From positions 124,001 through 188,000 of the forward strand of contig JAMCCL010000017.1 of assembly GCA_024516035.1 (NCBI GenBank): a DNA stretch of 64,000 nucleotides, in the 5' to 3' direction. This document shows, piece by piece, positions 1-10,332 of this stretch. The position numbers and the translations under genes were made by a program. Below the pieces are notes generated by a model. The model made no database searches, had not been told where the DNA came from, and saw only the letters and a list, made by a program, of their open reading frames with translations. The number at the start of each line of letters is the position of its first letter. Within the stretch, counting starts at the first letter, position 1. The DNA is from Bactericera cockerelli (Eukaryota > Arthropoda > Insecta > Hemiptera > Triozidae).

Positions 1-129
1 GTAATGGTTTCTAGTCAACTTAATAACATACTCATGACCACTGTGAAAAGTTTGGTGAATACCATGTATGGTATACATGGGCTCAAAGTGTTTATTTTGG
101 ATTTGAAAAAATATGAAAATGAAACTTAC

Positions 130-285
130 CTGTGTAACACCTTGAATAGCATTAAATTCCATTGAAATGTTGTTCCATAATTTTTTCCTGTTTCCCCTAA
201 TGGTGTTATTATTAAGCTCGAATTTCACTACCAACTCCTTGAAAACTTGCTTTTCAAAGGTGGAGTAGAACTTTTTACTTGCCAT
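130..285 (-). CDS. First exon of a Myb/SANT-like DNA-binding protein (partial)
   Basis: Reading the minus strand, an ATG at 285-283 opens 52 codons that end at a clean donor (CAG|GTAAGT, last exon base 130). The peptide starts MASKKFYSTF and contains the segment KKLWNNISMEFNAIQGV, which has the spacing of the third helix region of Myb/SANT-like domains carried by insect Harbinger partner proteins. The rest of the gene would lie beyond the left edge, so completeness cannot be judged. Family assignment rests on pattern only; it may be a free-standing Myb/SANT-like gene instead of a transposon gene. Confidence 0.45.
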
Positions 286-701
286 TTTTGACAAAAACAG
301 GCAGTTATTATTTGTAAAATTGAAAAGCAATCAGGAACACAGTACGACAAAAGGAAGAAAACCGGAAAAAATTCAATACTCAGGGAAAATATTATCTAAG
401 TAAACAACTGACGTTGCTATGTCAACATTATTCATAATCCCTGTCTAAAATACAGTGTTGCCAAGAACCACAATAGCTTAAGCATAGTCTTGGGTAAGAT
501 TTGTCTTCAATGACATCGAATTTGTTCATAAATACCAATTAGTTAAGGACGTGCTTACACGTAAGCGAAAAATGGCAAGTAAAGCCATTTTTCTTTTCGT
601 TCACTTTGTTTACACATTTACATTAAAAGTATTTGAAAAAGAAAAAATCAAAATAAAATAACAATAAAAAACAAAAATATCAGCCTTCTTCTTCTTCCCA
701 T

Positions 702-1900
702 CTACTCATTTTCATCCATGTTAAAATATTCCACCTCAACTTCAGGATGCTCTTCATCTGGCGGCAGTGAGGTTGGAGGCAGGCCACTGGTCACACTGAA
801 GCATGTACTTCCTTTTTTATAGTAAGCCATGTGCAGCCATGCCTCAGATTTCTTATTTTGAAGGTCCTGCCATTTTATTTTTAAAGTATTTGTTTCCTCC
901 TGAGTTAATGTAGGGTGCTTTCCTCTTTTTGCTGAGGATGGTCAGGGATACTTTCAGAGGTGGGGATCCTCAGTGTGGTGGGGATGGAGGTGGAGGGGGG
1001 AGTCAAATGACTCGAAGAGTGGCAACCCAGTCACTACAGGGAATTCTCTTTCCAGAATATCTAGTATTTTCATGTCTATGTCATCATAGAGATGTTCGGA
1101 GCCCCTACACTGCCTGTCTGCCGTTTATTATCTCTCTTATTCTGAAAACAGAAGTAATAGAAAATAGGCAAATCTGAACTTGAAAGCTGGCATATCAAAT
1201 ACTTTAACTCAAGAAATAAATAATTATCTTACCCCAGTTCACTCAAGAAACAAATAATTATCTTACCCCAGTTCACTCAAGAAATAAATAATTATCTTAC
1301 CCCAGTTCACATATCAGAGTGAAATAAAAATATTGGTACCAGAAATTGAAAGATACTTCAAGTTAACCAAAATTTATCCTGCCAGCATTGTTGGTATGTT
1401 GAATGCTGTCACTTGTTCTGTCACTGAAGTTAAGGATTGTCTGGCAAAGTTAAGACTTAAATGGGTGACCATTCAAATTCAAACCCTGGTTAAGTTAATA
1501 TGGTAGGTAGGTAGTTTGTGAGTTTCCAGGAAATGGATGGTAAAACCCTTGTCATGATATGATTTACAATTGAAAACAATGTTAAAAAGAAAGAGTAAAT
1601 TTTATAGCTGTTATACTATGATTGTGAATTGCACAAGTACAATAAAAAATTTGATAAAGAAAAAACTTAATAAAAATTAGCCATTTTATGTAAACTTACC
1701 AATTCCACATAGCTTGTCCTGCTCTTCCACATAGCTTGTCCCTGGCGCCATGGGTCCAAGGGCGCCCTTCACCAATGAGCTCTAAACTTCGTGTCTTCAG
1801 TGCCACGTCCTTCCACGCGTCCTCCTTCATTTTGTGGGTGAGGCAAGGGCTGAAGGACCCAAACAGAATGTTTTTTTTTTTTTTTGGAACATTTCTTCCA
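702..1900 (-). pseudogene. Myb/SANT-like Harbinger partner gene A, frameshifted
   Basis: Two minus-strand exons are visible. Exon 1 (about 1900 to 1700) encodes ILFGSFSPCLTHKMKEDAWK, a Myb/SANT-like segment closely similar to gene B at 4.5 kb, and ends at a GTAAGT donor. It holds a small duplication of about 22 bases (GACAAGCTATGTGGAA twice). Exon 2 starts at 1141 after a TTTTCAG acceptor and runs to a TAG at 704-702. It carries the typical linker (TGSVGAPNIS, then DIDMKILDILEREFP) and an acidic C terminus (EVEVEYFNMDENE). Reading exon 2 requires frame changes near 1090 and 930, so the copy is broken. Such proteins bind transposon ends and help import the HARBI1 nuclease; that role is family knowledge and not seen here. 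Confidence 0.5.
1207..1308. repeat. Tandem repeat, 3 x 34 bp
   Basis: Three adjacent copies of a 34-base unit starting ACTCAAGAAATAAATAATTA at 1207, 1241 and 1275, differing by one base. Each unit contains CTTACC, so each carries a minus-strand GGTAAG donor-like site inside the intron of gene A. The rest of 1309-1696 shows nothing recognisable. Confidence 0.9.
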
Positions 1901-1986
1901 GAACAATCAACCTTTTTTGGTTTTGAACGTTTCTGGATGACATGATGACTTGCTGAAAATACATCACAGTTTTAGTAAAGGTAGGA

Positions 1987-2478
1987 TCACACGAAATGGT
2001 AGAGCGAGCGAGTTTTCCAAGGTGATCTCGGCCGTTTTCCTTTCAAAATTCGATTCCCGTATTTTAACGCTTGTACCTCATTATTCAGGCATTTATTTAG
2101 GGCCTTTAAAACTCCCGCTTCGTCGACTAGGTTAGCGATATCTGTTATGATTATCGTGGATTGATTATTTGTCACGTCGGCTTTTACCTCTACCTCAGGG
2201 GCCTTAGCAGAAAGTCCTTGACTGATTTACTTCATTAGCTTATCCCTGTCGGTCTCATCCTTTGTGTATATAACTAGATCGTTATCTTTCCCTTTTTTTT
2301 TTTGTTTTTTGACTTCTATTCCAATCGATTCGAAGTCGATACTATCGGATACAATTTTACTAATATCTGCGTAGGAGAGATTTTCAGCATTTATATTTAT
2401 TACTCCTGAGGTTTGTCTTCTATTATTGTAAATCAGACTTGTACTTCGCGAGATATGCCAGTACTTAAATAAGCGCAT
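1987..2478 (-). pseudogene. LINE ORF1 (gag-like) fragment
   Basis: One minus-strand frame runs through 2478-1987 with a single TAA near 2229. The translation has paired segments typical of the RRM/gag-like ORF1 of Jockey-type non-LTR elements: NLSYADISKIVSDSIDFESI with KGKDNDLVIYTKDETDRDKL, then TIIITDIANLVDEAGVLKAL. ORF1 proteins bind element RNA. No zinc knuckles or ORF2 follow, so this is a scrap of an old insertion. Confidence 0.45.
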
Positions 2479-2589
2479 TTAAAAGCTCAAATTTTGAAAG
2501 ACACACACACCCACACACGCGAATCATTTTATCACAGAAGATAACTGTAGGCACATGCAAGGAAAAGTACATAAATATTTACAAATTTC

Positions 2590-3860
2590 TTTACACATTT
2601 TTTACAATATTATTTACAAATCTTCAACATCTATCTCTTCTATTAACTCATCATCGTCGCTAACCACAGCCGTCGACATTACAAAGTTAGAAGTAGGCTG
2701 AGTAGTTGAAGTTGTCAATGATTGTTCAAGAATGGCGCACTGCAGCTTCAGCTTTCTCTCCTTGAGATCTGCAAGCTGCAGCCACCGCCTTGTTTTCTTC
2801 ATATCCAAATCCAACCACTCAGCTTTCCTGTCAGCCATGGAGTCTTCTGTTGATGCTATTCTTTATTTACAAATCATCGACTTCAATCTCTTCTATCAAC
2901 ACATCATCATCACCAACCACAGCCGTTGACATTAGAAAGGTTGAAGTAGGCCAAGTAGTTGGAGTTGCCAATGATTTTTCAAGAATGGCGGGCGCACTGC
3001 AGCTTCAGCTTTCTCTCCTTGAGATCTGCAAGCTGAAACCACCGTCTCTTCTTCTTCTGGAGTTGCCAATGATTTTTCAAGAATGGCGGAAGATAACTGT
3101 AGGCACATGCAAGGAAAAGAAAATAAATATTCACAAATTTCTTTACCATTTTTACATTATTATTTACAAATCAGCGATTTTAATCTCTTCTATCAACTCA
3201 TCATCACCAACCACAGCCGTTGACATTAGAAAGGTTGAAGGAGGCTGAGTAGTTGGAGTTGCCAATGATTTTTTAAGAATGGCGCACTGCAGCTTCAGCT
3301 TTCTCTCCTTGAGATCTGCAAGCTGCAGCCACCGCCTTGTTTTCTTCATATCCAAATCCAACCACTCAGCTTTCCTGTCAGCCATGGAGTCTTCTGTTGA
3401 TGCTATTCTTTATTTGCAAATCATCGACTTCAATCTCTTCTATCAACACATCATCAATCATCATCACCAACCACAGCCGTTGACATTAGAAAGGTTGAAG
3501 TAGGCCTCTTCTTCTTCTGGAGTTGCCAATGATTTTTCAAGAATGGCGGAAGATAACTGTAGGCACATGCAAGGAAAAGTACATAAATATTTACAAATTT
3601 CTTTACACATTTTTACATTATTATTTACAAATCAGCGATTTTAATCTCTTCTATCAACTCATCATCACCAACCACAGCCGTTGACATTAGAAAGGTTGAA
3701 GGAGGCTGAGTAGTTGGAGTTGCCAATGATTTTTCAAGAATGGCGCACTGCAGCTTCAGCATTCTCTCCTTGAGATCTGCAAGCTGCAGCCACCGTCTCT
3801 TCTTCTTCATATCCAAATCCAATCACTCAGCTTTCCTGTCAGCCATGGAGTCTTCTGTTG
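2590..3860 (-). repeat. Triplicated last exon of Myb-like gene B
   Basis: Three tandem, slightly diverged copies (about 2590-2845, 3140-3395, 3590-3860) each encode the same end of a protein: MADRKAEWLDLDMKK, LQLADLKERKLKLQCAIL, then an acidic tail ending in DL and a stop. Offsets between copies are about 550 and 460 bases. Only the copy at 3625-3858 continues in frame upstream into the rest of gene B, so it is the original. The other two lack upstream coding sequence and are fossil duplications downstream of it. Confidence 0.85.
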
Positions 3861-4655
3861 ATGTTTTTCTATTTCTTGCAGATTGTCGAGACTGTGACTG
3901 TGATGAGCTGATCTGAGAGTGGGATAATGTGGCCTGATATGCCAGCTGTTGAGACTGTGATGAGCTGATCTGAGAGTGGGATGATGTGGCCTGATATGCC
4001 AGCTGTTGAGACTGTGACTGTGATGAGCTGATCTGAGAGTGGGATGATGTGGCCTGATATGCCAGCTGTTGAGACTGTGACTGTGATGAGCTGATCTGAG
4101 AGTGGGATGATGTGGCCTGATATGCCAGCTGACTGGGTGAGCCGGAATGATCCTGAAAGCCAACATATGACTCCGGGAGACAGAGTCCTTGAACTGTGGG
4201 AGAGGTTCGACATATTATGGTCAAAACCTTCTCATCTACCTCGTCAATGACATTCTCTCTCCCTCCCGCAGACCCATTGTTGGCATTGTCTCTCTTTATC
4301 TATATAAAAAAACGCAAATAAAGAACATATATTATAAGGGTACTGTGAAAAAGAATGCAGTAGGCATCGTATATTTCATTGCACAGGTTTTAGTCATTTT
4401 TTATAAGAAGTTCATATTATTAGAAATATCTCTAAAGTAATAATAACTAACTAGAGTTTTACATTTCCATTTTCCCCACATCTTATCCCTTATGAAAGTA
4501 GAGTCCCTAGATTGTGCTGCCAGTCCCTGGCTTTTCGCCGCTTCCAAGATTTCTTTCCAGGCATTTTCTTTCATTTTAGCTGTCAGGTCAGGAGACAGAG
4601 AAACAAAGAGGATGCTCTTCTTTTTCTGAATTGCATTGAGAATAACATTATTTTG
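3625..4655 (-). CDS. Myb/SANT-like Harbinger partner protein, gene B
   Basis: Exon 1 (about 4655 to 4463) follows a CCAG acceptor and encodes RQLKKDQNNVILNAIQ, SILFVSLSPDLTAKMKENAW and RDKMWGKW, a Myb/SANT-like DNA-binding segment, ending at GTAAAA. Exon 2 (4299 to 3625) follows a TATAG acceptor: a linker with IDEVDEKVLTIICR, then about four copies of a Ser/Gln-rich 19-21 residue repeat (LAYQATSSHSQISSSQSQ), then a charged helical C terminus ending ELIEEIKIADL. The frame is open through both exons; an upstream exon with the start codon is missing or not recognised. Its neighbour at 5.2-6.2 kb on the same strand is a HARBI1-type nuclease, the usual partner. Confidence 0.55.
3888..4135 (-). repeat. 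In-frame coding minisatellite, about 57-63 bp x 4
   Basis: Four tandem units, recognisable by GATATGCCAGCTGTTGAGAC on the plus strand, lie inside exon 2 of gene B. Unit length is a multiple of three (57 or 63 bases), so copy changes keep the frame and only lengthen a Ser/Gln-rich linker. Confidence 0.85.
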
Positions 4656-4679
4656 GTCTTTTTTTAATTGTCTGGCAAT

Positions 4680-5215
4680 TGTATACTTTGGAATTTAAAA
4701 ACGTTAAGTTAATAAAAGGAATAATAAGTTATAAATATTATGATATAAAGTCTTCACTTGACGTTTTATTTGAAATTTAAGTATTTATTTTATTCTATAA
4801 TATTAGGATTTTATTATTATTATTATAAACTGGTTGGGGTCCCACAAGAAGAGCCCCAATTCTCACACCGACTTCCATTAGAAATATTGTGACCATTTTG
4901 ACTTGCTCAGACTCCTAGTTGTCTAGTATGTGTGAGAAGATTATTTCTTGGTTTACTATATCCAGATTCCTGTTCCCTGGACAAGCAGGGCTAGGTTCTT
5001 GACTTCTGATCCCAAGTTTGGTACAATTTCAAGATTGTTGTTGCCAAAAAATATCCTGAATCTTTTCAGCTCCAGTGCCTCACATTCAAATAAAATGTGA
5101 GTCCACACAGTCTGAATTCAACTGGTACCTCCCTAGAGAGACTCAGTCTATGCAGGTGTCTCCTGTAAGCTTTTTCCAGTTGTTTCCTGTAAAAAGCTAT
5201 AAGCTTTTTTAGGTC
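4680..5215. other. No gene recognised
   Basis: AT-rich spacer between gene B and the nuclease. The open frame at 5329-5066 is a shadow of the nuclease in another frame. Confidence 0.5.
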
Positions 5216-6219
5216 TAGAGATTCAGGCCACAAGAAAGAAATCTGCCTTGATAGATTTTCTACGACTGGTCCTAATGCCAGTAGATAGGATGGGGAATCT
5301 ACGTTTCCACAACCCAAATAACCGTTCAACAGTTTGTCTGGTACATATCAAACTCTCATTGAAAATATTTTCAGAAGGAGCCTGTACATGGTGCAGTGGA
5401 GAGATGATGTATGACCTGCACTCATACCCAGAGTCACCAAGAAGGAAGTAGTTTTAAAACTCCTCATTTTCAAAACGTAGTTTAATGTTTGAAGCATTAA
5501 ATATTGTTTGGTCATGGGTTGACCCTGGCCATCGGGTTACAATGTCAAGTATTTCAAGTGAAGGCCCAGCTATCACTTGAACATTTCGTGAGAAATATCC
5601 CTTTCTCTTGCGATAGTTTTCAGCACCTTCACCACCTAGAAAACAAACAAAGGGAAATAGTAATTTAATTTAATGTTTCTTAAACAAGACCTTGCAAAAT
5701 TTTGAAAATTTATTTTTAATCCCTAGACAATCTGCCTTAAATATTATGTATTGGAAATAGTGTGCTTAATAGTATAATAGAAATCAATTTAAATGAATAA
5801 ATGTATATTTCTGGACATGTCTTCAACTCCTTCGAAACTTTGTTTTTATGTCTGTCAGTCAGTTATTTGCATTTCTTGCAATGGGAAACTTTTGCTGTCA
5901 TGTATGTGCAATGTGCATTAATGACACTTTACCCAGAGATTGTATCCTTATGTGTGTCCCATCAACCACACCAGTAACTTTGGGGAACCTTCTCATGTGA
6001 GAGAACTTTCCACTTGTAGTAGACATTTCCTGCGGCGTATTCGGCATCTTGATGAACTGTTCCCACAAGCCTGCAGTTGCTTCTGTCACATTCTCAATAG
6101 CACAGAATGATGTGGATTTGCTGACACCACTGAAATCCCCAGCCGAAATGTAAAAGCTCCCAGTGGCAAAGAAGCTCAAAGTCAGTAATAATCTGTTCAA
6201 GGGACTAAGAGGATTGTTC
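5216..6219 (-). pseudogene. PIF/Harbinger (HARBI1-like) transposase, broken
   Basis: DDE nuclease of the DDE_Tnp_4 type, which cuts and pastes Harbinger DNA. Exon 6219-5933 (acceptor TTTCAG, donor CTGG|GTAAAG) gives PLNRLLLTLSFFATGSF and GVVDGTHIRIQS, holding the first catalytic Asp. Exon 5635-5216 (acceptor TTCTAG) joins in phase to give LGGEGAENYRKRKGYFSRNV, then GSTHD, LLGDSGY with the second Asp, and TVERLFGLWKRRFP with the catalytic Glu. All three acidic residues are present, but an in-frame TAA sits just before LLGDSGY and the C terminus ends early (KADFFLVA, stop). No N-terminal exon was found beyond 6219, where repeats start. Confidence 0.8.
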
Positions 6220-6388
6220 CTGAAACATGAAATTTATTCACATTGTAATTAGAAAGTGGACAATTTTCAAATCTAGAGATCTAGTTTGTTGATAATTTTG
6301 AATTGTACCGCTTAAAATCATATGGTATTGCAAAGAAGATGTGGTAGTGCACAATGTTTATTTTTATTTCCCGCTGTTTTATTATCTT

Positions 6389-7055
6389 GTTTTGTTCTCT
6401 GGAATGTGTCTGTAGCGTCACCCCAAGTGTTCTTATAATAAAAAGTTCTTTTATCTGTAATTAAAGTTTCTGAGTTCTCTGTTTTTCAATAAATAAAACA
6501 ATAGGTTATGGGCCCAGAGAGCTCAAGTTAAGTGAAAAGTTCAGTTGGTGCTGAACAATCTTTCAGTTGTTGCTGGAAGGTAAGATAAAAGTTTAATTAT
6601 CATGGCGAATTTATTTATTGAGAAACAGAGAACTCAGAAACTTTTAATTACAGATAAAAGAACTTTTTTATAATAAGAACACTTGGGGTGACGCTATCCA
6701 ACAGACACATTCCAGAGAACAAACAAGATCCTTCAACAACACAAAAAAAGTCCTTCAACAACACATCTGTTTTCCAATAAATAAAACAATAGGTTATGGG
6801 CCCAGAGAGCTCAAGTTAAGTAAAAAGTTCAGTTGGTGCTGAACAATCCTCCAGTTGTTGCTGGAAGGTAAGATAAAAGTTTAATTATCATGGCGAATTT
6901 ATTTATTGAGAAACAGAGAACTCAGAAACTTTTAATTACAGATAAAAGAATTTTTTTATAATAAGAACACTTGGGGTGACGCTATCCAACAGACACATTC
7001 CAGAGAACAAACAAGATCCTTCAACAACACAAAAAAAGTCCTTCAACAACACATC
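6389..7055. repeat. Inverted repeat plus 288-bp tandem duplication
   Basis: About 110 bases at 6389-6500 return inverted at 6607-6732 (shared CAGAGAACTCAGAAAC and ACACTTGGGGTGACGCTA), giving a hairpin around GGTTATGGGCCC. The segment from about 6480 to 6767 is then repeated directly as 6768-7055 with a 288-base offset. The structure fits a MITE-like foldback unit enlarged by a tandem duplication. No coding content. Downstream 7056-7830 shows nothing recognisable. Confidence 0.8.
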
Positions 7056-7829
7056 TATGGGAGGAGAGAATGGGAGGAGAGGGGGGAAGGGAATGGCAGT
7101 TACCATCAGTTTTTCTGATGGAAAGCAGGTCATCAATCACAAACTTGATCCTGAGACTTTTGAGTGGACCCGTCTGTGGTGGACCTCGGAGATAAAAAGA
7201 CTAACTCCATTAGACTTATGGATCCATGGTATATGTATAGGTACAGAATAACAATATAACCATCACAAGGAGCGAAACTGGCCAAGTTAGAGGATAGTTT
7301 GCAGTTAAAAACATACAAAATGAGGAACTCAGAAAACGGGTTTTAATAAAAGAAGTAGTTTAGTACCAAGATAACTTGGCCGCAAACAAGATATCACTGC
7401 ATTCATTGGTGAAACCTTTTTGGATAGGAGTTCTGGAACTCGGCTCTTTTTTTAACGGTAGTTTTTTGTGGGATAATAATAATACATAACTTAGATTCAC
7501 ACATATGAACATTCTGACAGAGTCCACTTAAGAAGTTCATACTTGAACTCTATGCAGGTGTACTGAAAGTTCCCGCAAGAACACAGTAGATACAACAGTC
7601 TGTTATCATCTTGTAGATTTTTTATATTCAATATGGATGATTTTATTTGTTCATGTTCAAGTCTTTTAGGTGTTGGTTACGGAATATCCCGATTACGGTC
7701 AAAACTACCTTACCCTGAAAAGGCCACATCCTAATTGTCTAGTGGAAAAAAAGTTGCACACGTCCTTATTGCGGTTACATCCTGATTGCGGTTACGAGAA
7801 AAATTAAATTTATGAGAAATGTTGAGGAA

Positions 7830-8212
7830 TAAATTTGAAGGCTACACGATAAGTAAGTAGGTCTATCTATCAAACCGTCATTGTATTCATGCATAACTCC
7901 TTGGAGGAAACTTTCCTTCTCGACTGTTTTTTTAGAACGCTTTATTTTCCTATTCATGTTTCTCATTTTAATCTCGGTACTGGATTGAACCTCTATTAAA
8001 GCTTCTAGTAGCACAAAAATATTGGGATGAGGGTGATAGAACATCTTATTCAATCTAGCATGGAAGCTTTCGCAAGCATTTTTAGTCCGTGTCACACTTG
8101 CTGAAAACTCTGCCCACATATCAGGAGTATGACGACTGGAACTCATCACGTAATATTCAAGAATATAATCACAGTTGGTTATAGCTCGATGCAGATAGAG
8201 GATCATATTGCG
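7830..8212 (-). pseudogene. MULE transposase C-terminal fragment
   Basis: Exon starting at 8212 after a CTATAG acceptor. It encodes DYILEYYV, PDMWAEF, VTRTKNACESFHARLN and HPHPNIFVLLEAL, followed by a basic stretch. The TRTxNxxESFHxxLN and HPxIFxxLEAL spacing is typical of the region after the DDE core in insect MULE-type transposases. The nuclease core itself is absent here, so this is a remnant. Confidence 0.6.
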
Positions 8213-8315
8213 CTATAGACAAATCAATTCTTAAGACTATCGAAAATCCAACCGGAACTAAGATTACAAAAAAGTTCCAACTTTGTTCCAAAAAGTTTTT
8301 TTCGATGGAAGATTT

Positions 8316-8745
8316 AAAGACTGGATATTCCCATGATTCATCCATCATCCATAGCTCTCTTATACAAAGAAACTTGAACAGAGAGGTACTATTTAATAGC
8401 TGACTGACTGTTTGCTTCTTTCTGAATTTTGTCTTTTATAATGGATAACATTTCTACATGCATGGTTTTTTTAAAGTCTTCACTCATTTTAAAGTGAGTG
8501 AATCTTAATACTTTGAACTTTTTATGGATTGCCCATATCGACTACTACTAAAGACTGGATATGCCCATGATTCATCCATCATCCATAGCTCTCTTATACA
8601 AAGAAACTTCAATAGAGAGGTACCATTTAATAGCTGACTGACTGTTTGCTTCTTTCTGAATTTTGTCTTTTATAATGGATAACATTTCTACATGCATGGT
8701 TTTTTTAAAATCTTCACTCATTTTAAAGTGAGTGAATCTTAATAC
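8316..8745 (-). repeat. 234-bp tandem duplication carrying a coding scrap
   Basis: Segment 8316-8549 is repeated from 8550 to 8745 with few differences. Each copy encodes, on the minus strand, about 50 residues including MSEDFKKTMHVEML and IKWYLSIEVSLYKRAMDDG before a stop. The segment resembles N-terminal stretches of large virus-like or Polinton-like ORFs, but I cannot name it with confidence. Confidence 0.7.
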
Positions 8746-9663
8746 TTAGTTACTTTCTCAAATTGAGTGCTCCGAATCAGCTGCGAATCAGAGATTGGAG
8801 ATGATATAACCCGATTCGTCGAGCGAATCCGGGGTGAATCTTGGATGATATATTCGGGAATAAGATATACATAGAGTTATCAAACTAGGCACAAAGTTGC
8901 TTTCATTTCTTTATTTTTTCTAGTCTTTTACATGAACAAATAAAAATAATATTATGACCGAGAGAAAAAGAAAACTGAGACAGTTCATGAACGTGCGAAA
9001 AATGCTTTATTCTCACTGACGAGGATGATTCTGATGCTGATCCGTCATGGAATCCTCGCCTCGCTTGCAAACCCAGTCAAATGTTTCAAACTTGGTTTTC
9101 TCCGCCATTGTTGGTTGGAGAGGAAAATAAAAGGTACACTGAGACTGGTTTACAGATTATCTTTATTCACAAATTTACATTTAACTATTAACAATTATTA
9201 TTTTACACAAGACTCCCCGGCACATTCCACTTTTCAAGCCGGTCTGTCGATCTCTCGAATCTCTTCTGATACAGAAATGGAGGCCTTACAGCTACCCCAC
9301 GCCAGGTCCGTTCACAACTTATTACGTAATCAATATTTTAAATTGATGAAAATCATTTAAGACCTGTTCACAACAGCCATTGGACCTAAACCTAAGAAAC
9401 GTCATGCAGCAACGCCGGCTCCGTCAACTTTGGCAACTAATGTAAATGGTAATGTAAGTGGCAACAAAGGCAAATGGTCTTGACATTAATTTTGAATGAT
9501 TCGTCATAAAAAAAAATTAAAGAAACTATTACAAATTTGATATTACGTGGAAAAAATGAGTTTATGATTATTCAAATTTACTGGGTATGTTATTGTTTTT
9601 TTATTTGGCTTCCTAGTACAATGGGAACCGTATTTAGGGACCCCCCCCCCCCCCCAAACAATT
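8746..9663. other. No gene recognised
   Basis: Moderately AT-rich sequence with only short unsupported frames (for example 9025-9360 plus). A C15 run at 9641-9655 lies directly outside the left end of element 1. Confidence 0.5.
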
Positions 9664-9908
9664 GAGTGGCCGAGTACCAGACTTGCCTAACCCTCATTTT
9701 TAATGAATTGAGAAAATGAGACTCAAAGTTGGATCAAAATTTAAAAATCTGGAATCGAAGAACTTAAACGTGTTTTATTTCAGTAGATCAGACATATCCT
9801 TGACAAAGTATTCCACATCATTACAAAAAATCTAGTGGCTCCATTAAGAGTTGAGAATGCCTTAAAATTATAGGCACTTTTGGTCCTCGCTACTTATATG
9901 CTTATAGA

Positions 9909-10049
9909 GTGATGGAGGGCAAGATAGATGGAAAAAGAGGAAGAGGTAGAGTAAAATTGGGTATGATAAGTGATATTAAAAGAGGAAGAACATATCAAGA
10001 GATGAAAGAGGATGCGCAGGACCGTGATAAGTGGAGAGTAGTCGGTTGA
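9909..10049 (+). pseudogene. Non-LTR retrotransposon C-terminal scrap
   Basis: Forty-six codons ending in TGA encode VMEGKIDGKRGRGR, then TYQEMKEDAQDRDKWRVV. The GKxxGKRxxGRxxxxW/M...Y..M...A.DR..WR pattern is the extreme C terminus of LINE reverse transcriptases in many insects. It sits inside element 1, downstream of the transposase gene, so it inserted later or rode along. Confidence 0.65.
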
Positions 10050-10240
10050 TACCTGTTTTCGAACAGATTTACATTATATATACTTATATGCTTAGTAGTA
10101 AAAAAAGTGGGATAGGCAAAGTTTAGGCACATTTGGCTCTAAACAAATACTGACATATTAAAGAATGAATGGAAAAAATTACAAGTATGATTCATTGATT
10201 CATTCAAAGGGGGTGGGGGGTTTCCATCATTATTATGTAG

Positions 10241-10318
10241 TTAACCCTATAATGCCCAGGACTAGAAATCTTCGACATATGTGTGACATATGTGTCACGC
10301 GGGGCATTATAGGGTTAA
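10241..10318. mobile_element. 78-bp piggyBac-type MITE
   Basis: TTAACCCTATAATGCCC at the left and its reverse complement GGGCATTATAGGGTTAA at the right bound a 78-bp unit with TTAA at both ends, the target site of piggyBac elements. The core has a direct CATATGTGTGA repeat. It lies 15 bases from the stop codon of the element 1 gene. Confidence 0.85.
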
Positions 10319-10332
10319 TAATGATGATTTTA

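Noticed and set aside
3823..4224. Two further minus-strand frames across the Ser/Gln repeat
   Set aside because: They are open only because the unit length is a multiple of three; the chosen frame joins both exons.
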